A stretch of DNA of 64,000 nucleotides from Pyrrhosoma nymphula (Eukaryota > Arthropoda > Insecta > Odonata > Coenagrionidae): contig OY754336.1 of NCBI GenBank assembly GCA_963573305.1, forward strand, positions 14,296,699-14,360,698. Reading direction: 5' to 3'. Under the pieces are notes generated by a model. That model did no database searches and was not told the DNA's origin. It saw only the letters and a program-made list of their open reading frames with translations. The number at the start of each line of letters is the position of its first letter. Within the stretch, counting starts at the first letter, position 1. Positions 60,801 through 64,000 of this stretch are shown one piece after another. The position numbers were made by a program, and so were the translations under genes.

Positions 60801-62499
60801 CCGTATTGACGGAGGAGATTGCGACAGAACTCATTTCAACCTCTCATCTCTTTTCTATAACGATAAATGTAGTTAAATTTAATTTCGATTCACGATTAAC
60901 TCAAGAGTTAGTCGTGATTTTGTGAAATTCGCGGCATGGATAGCGAGTGAGAATCGTTTCCATCAATTATTTCATTTGCAAAACCCGCTTTCTCTATTAA
61001 AATGACCTACTCTGGTTTTATCTGCATATGATATTTTAATTTCATGATACTCTTATTACATGGCGTTATAATATTGATACTTTGGTGTTTGAATAACGTA
61101 TATATGATGAAAAAAGTTATTTTGACGCGCCAAAAACTAGTTTTCATCAACTCTGATACTGGGCCAGTATATTGCGCCTTTTGTTTATGTAGCGGAAACC
61201 CATGGCAAAAGTTCCGCCCTCGTAATTATTTTTTCTGGTTCTCCTTAAATATAGCCATGTGTATCTTTATCTTTCCTTTTTCTATCCTCTTTGGAGCCAC
61301 AATTTAAAGAAGATAGTAGATTGAGTCTTGGTGCACGAACTTGAAGGCTGATTTTCGTGGAAAAAGATCACCATGAATGGTTATGCCACGAAAGCTCTCG
61401 ATAACGCTACACCATTATATCAGTTGATGCAAAAGGCATTGTTATTTGTGAATTATTTTCTGCCCTATATAGAGGGAAATTTATATGGAATCGTGATTCT
61501 CGGAGAAATAGCAATTCTTTGATCTATCAGATACATATTTATTCCACTTTATATAGGCGACTGCACACTGAATTGTTTTAGTACTTTCCTTGTGCTCTCA
61601 TACCGGTATGGTTTCATCTATTTTCCTCTTTATCCTGTGCTCGGGCGAAACTCGCATCTTTAAATGTCAGTAATCAATACGGGCAGCCATTAAACCCGTG
61701 CATGTCAAATTGGTGTGCAGCCCATCTTCACTCCATTGTTCTCTCAGCCAAGTGCATCGTTTCTTATTTTGCCCCCGTAATTTCTCTGATATATTACATC
61801 CCCGATATTTTTTGGTCATTTGCAATATTAATTTTTTCTTCCATGTTTGTTATCAGAAGGCCATTATGTTTCAAAATGTATTCAATATTTTCGTCTCCTT
61901 TACTTCGCCGAGTTTTAGTTCGACTTCTCTTTTCCCCGCTCTTAGGTTCAGTTTTCTAATCTCTTTATAGATTTTATCGACAAGATAACCGGCTCTCCCA
62001 TGCCTTATGTAACGGACGAAATCTAAAATCGCAGATAACGCTCTCAAACTTTTAAACTTTCAATCCTAGACCCGATAAAATATCATTACCAGATTTTAAT
62101 AGATGGCTGATTCCCGAAAAATTCTTAGGTTTTAATTTTTTGTTTTTGATTCAAATATTTACTGTAGTTTTGAGGGTTTTTATCTTAAACCTAACTGGTT
62201 TTTGTTAATGAGCAAAATGACAATTACAAACGTTTAAGGAATGGTGTTAGAGTACGTAAAAAAGAGTTAGTAAAGTCTAGAGTCGCGGTTATGCGGAAAA
62301 TTGTTTTATATAAATGTGAGTATTCACTGAGCTTCGATCGTAACCACACATTGTGCACCCGACACTGTGTTTTAGTTAGCCTGACGTCATAAAGCCGGAA
62401 CTTTTCCGGTCAGTCTTCTTCATTGATAATTCTTTGTTTTTCTCGACTTTGTTCTCAAATTTTTGACTACCCGCAGTATGCACTTTGCTTAGGTACGTG
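57886..62499. other. AT-rich non-coding stretch
   Basis: No gene supported. A short TA-rich microsatellite lies at 59405-59432. At 58205-58240 CAGCTGATGACAATATT...GTTGGAAATTTTG weakly resembles the motif family. Otherwise nothing recognised. Confidence 0.45.
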
Positions 62500-62960
62500 T
62501 TAGATATTATGGAATATATGGGCAGTGTCACTACCACTGCCCCTCCCGTGGGGGCTGATATCCCTGGTGGTTTTTATCAGTGCCTCACTTCTCTCAGGGC
62601 GGCGGCGACCGCAGAAATCGGGCCAAACTCCCGTCTCTCCGTGAAGGACGCTAACACACTCGGTCACTGCTTCAACCCCCTTAACCCCCGCCAGCCACCT
62701 CCCCGGAGACCACACCGTGAAGCGAGGCCCCTCCGGGGCTTCCGGGGTGGTGGTGGTGCTAGCACCCCCCGCCACTTCCCACGCCGCCTCCCGTGGTGCT
62801 TGGGTCGAAGCACGCGAGGAATCCGCCGCAGACACCCGTCCACTCGAGGGCACAGGATGGAGTGGCGCCGATTCGCTAGCGGCAGCAGCACAAGAAGCAG
62901 CCTCTTTTTTTATCCCAAGCCTCTTCTTTTTTATGCATCCCCAAGCTCTTGCCTGGCTTC
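62500..62960. other. GC-rich island, possible minus-strand coding remnant
   Basis: About 450 bp markedly richer in G+C than its flanks, open on both strands. The minus-strand frame continues without stops from about 62970 down to 62500 (about 155 codons), with a product rich in Ala/Ser/Arg/Glu in its N-terminal half and containing EGPRFTVWSPGRWLAG. A possible minus-strand acceptor (CTGCTGCCGCTAG, ending near 62876) precedes it. It could be an exon, a LINE ORF1 fragment or a decayed CpG island. No domain recognised. The hairpin GGGCAGTG-TCACTAC-CACTGCCC lies at 62520-62542. Confidence 0.35.
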
Positions 62961-63364
62961 CTACTAGGGTTATCGTGCTTTAAACATTGTTTAAAACATG
63001 GGTTTTAATACTTAACCTAAGGTTTAAATATCTTTAATCCTTTGATTACGTAGAAATATAGTTATGCGCGTATTAAGTGTGAAAAACGATATGAATTTGT
63101 CCACTTTTTTATACCAAAAACCGGTGCAAAATGTTTGAAAACTGTAAATAGGTATGAATTCGACGAATAAAATAATAATATTAAATTACAACATATACAT
63201 CCAAATTTAGAAGGCTGTCATTATATCAACATGCCAAATTGTAAGTTAATTCTTAGATTTTGGTAAATAAATTGAATGAACTTTTTTTCTGGGAGTGCTT
63301 GGTATACTACCCGTTCCTCTGAATAACCCAGCACGGCTGAGGAATAAAGGAGGGAAAATATAAT

Positions 63365-63541
63365 AATATTAATGTCCTCTTTATTTTCGAGCGAAGTTAA
63401 GTCTTTATAGACCTTTCTTACAATTAACTCATTACATTTCAAACATTACATGTCACCCACCCAGGCGGGACTTGAAACCCGCGACCTTCGGGTTAGCAGG
63501 CGAGGACGTTACCCTGCCGCCCTGCCACCGAGGCCGGTGGG
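63365..63541 (-). mobile_element. tRNA-derived SINE with clear Pol III boxes
   Basis: On the minus strand the head runs from about 63541 to 63456. GGCCTCGGTGGCAGGGCGG (box A TGGCAGGGCGG) is followed by AACCCGAAGGTCGCGGGTTTCAAGTCCCGCC (box B region GGGTTTCAAGTCC with its paired T-arm GCGGG/CCCGC). The body continues to an AT-rich end near 63365 (TAATATTATTATATTTT on the minus strand). The arms do not make a full tRNA, so it is a SINE rather than a tRNA gene. Unrelated to the body of copies A-E. Confidence 0.7.
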
Positions 63542-64000
63542 AAATATAAAATATAGAAAAAAGTAAGGTTGTACAAAGTATGCCTCATGCTTAAACAACG
63601 AATATAAAATTTCTGTGCATATAATATTCCATATGCCAATTATAGTACTGAAAGCCGTTTTAAATATTTTTTTTAATTTTTTTAAAATACGATACTTTCA
63701 AGTACTGTCTGCCACCTCTGCGGCCTGCCAGCATCACCCCTTTCACAACCCCCTCACATGAATTCCTACCCCTCTCCCCTCACCCGTTAGTTACAAGGCG
63801 AGGTAAAATTTCACCATCCCCATCCCAGACGTGGTTGGATTTGAGTCGAGTGAACAGAAGAGCAAAAATGGTTTTACGAAATAGAAGGTTCATCTCACTG
63901 ATGGACATGTCTGCTCGCATGCATTTTGGAGCCAAGCCCAAGAAAATTGTATGCTGCTTCGCATCGTGTAGGGCACCGAGCTTTCGAACAGGGGGTGTAT
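63542..64000. other. Non-coding window end
   Basis: AT-rich, then a C-rich patch at about 63715-63790. No gene recognised before the window ends. Confidence 0.45.

Noticed and set aside
62464..62500. Possible 16-nt microexon between CCCGCAG and GTACGT
   Set aside because: Splice-like dinucleotides occur often by chance, and a 16-nt exon cannot be supported without transcript data.
1..64000. CRISPR arrays, bacterial operons, rRNA genes
   Set aside because: No spaced direct-repeat arrays, ribosomal RNA motifs or dense coding organisation; the window is eukaryotic in character.

Overview
The window looks like a piece of a large, AT-rich arthropod (most likely insect) genome. Most of it is non-coding, many kinds of short retroelements and foldback repeats are scattered through it, no operon-like gene packing is visible, and the clearest long reading frames are decayed reverse transcriptases. 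The organism cannot be named from the sequence alone. I find no complete protein-coding gene.

The only convincing host coding segment is a candidate internal exon on the + strand at 57005-57234. It has a polypyrimidine tract plus CAG acceptor, a GAG/GTAGGG donor, and 76 open codons encoding a charged, Ser/Arg/Glu-rich, probably disordered peptide that I do not recognise. Most long pyrimidine-rich tracts (5680-5940, 9470-9770, 19290-19530, 33180-33430, 41100-41350, 43440-44110, 45960-46180, 46960-47060 and others) lie on the same + strand. That fits the window being largely intron of a + strand gene, but this is inference.

Layout. 1-9000: mostly featureless AT-rich DNA with a minus-strand SINE copy (815-1070) and a 92-bp pre-miRNA-like hairpin (3523-3614). 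9000-11400: a foldback element with a perfect 12-bp flanking duplication (9037-9234), a plus-strand SINE copy (10085-10330) and further copies of a short motif ending in GAAACCGGTC. 11400-25000: little beyond AT and 17-bp repeats near 13.4 kb and two tRNA-related SINE candidates (20.8 and 22.8 kb). 25000-29000: a second motif-bearing foldback, a 23-bp tandem array running into a perfect 31-bp-arm hairpin, another 37-bp-arm hairpin and a further motif copy. 29900-34300: repeat pairs, CGAT-rich degenerate blocks next to CT-rich tracts and a CpG-rich block. 35800-37500: a 5'-truncated LINE with 12-bp target-site duplications, followed by an unclassified repeat. 40300-41030: an interrupted SINE and a 217-bp MITE. 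43400-47500: a long pyrimidine tract, a SINE head and local duplications. 48745-49975: a decayed CR1/Jockey-type LINE with a 30-bp internal duplication. 52470-57900: a repeat copy, a CGAT-rich block, the best-formed motif-bearing foldback (55041-55196), a SINE, the candidate exon and a well-preserved SINE copy. 62500-63540: a GC-rich island and a clear tRNA-derived SINE head.

The most interesting pattern is a dispersed family of small palindromic elements. At their centre is a conserved C-T-G-A-N-G-A...GAAAC-CGGTC-type motif that resembles a hammerhead ribozyme core but has one extra U before stem II. Together with foldback arms and 12-bp duplications, this recalls the repeat units of Penelope-like retroelements, although no Penelope ORF is visible here. 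Both classification and activity are hypotheses.
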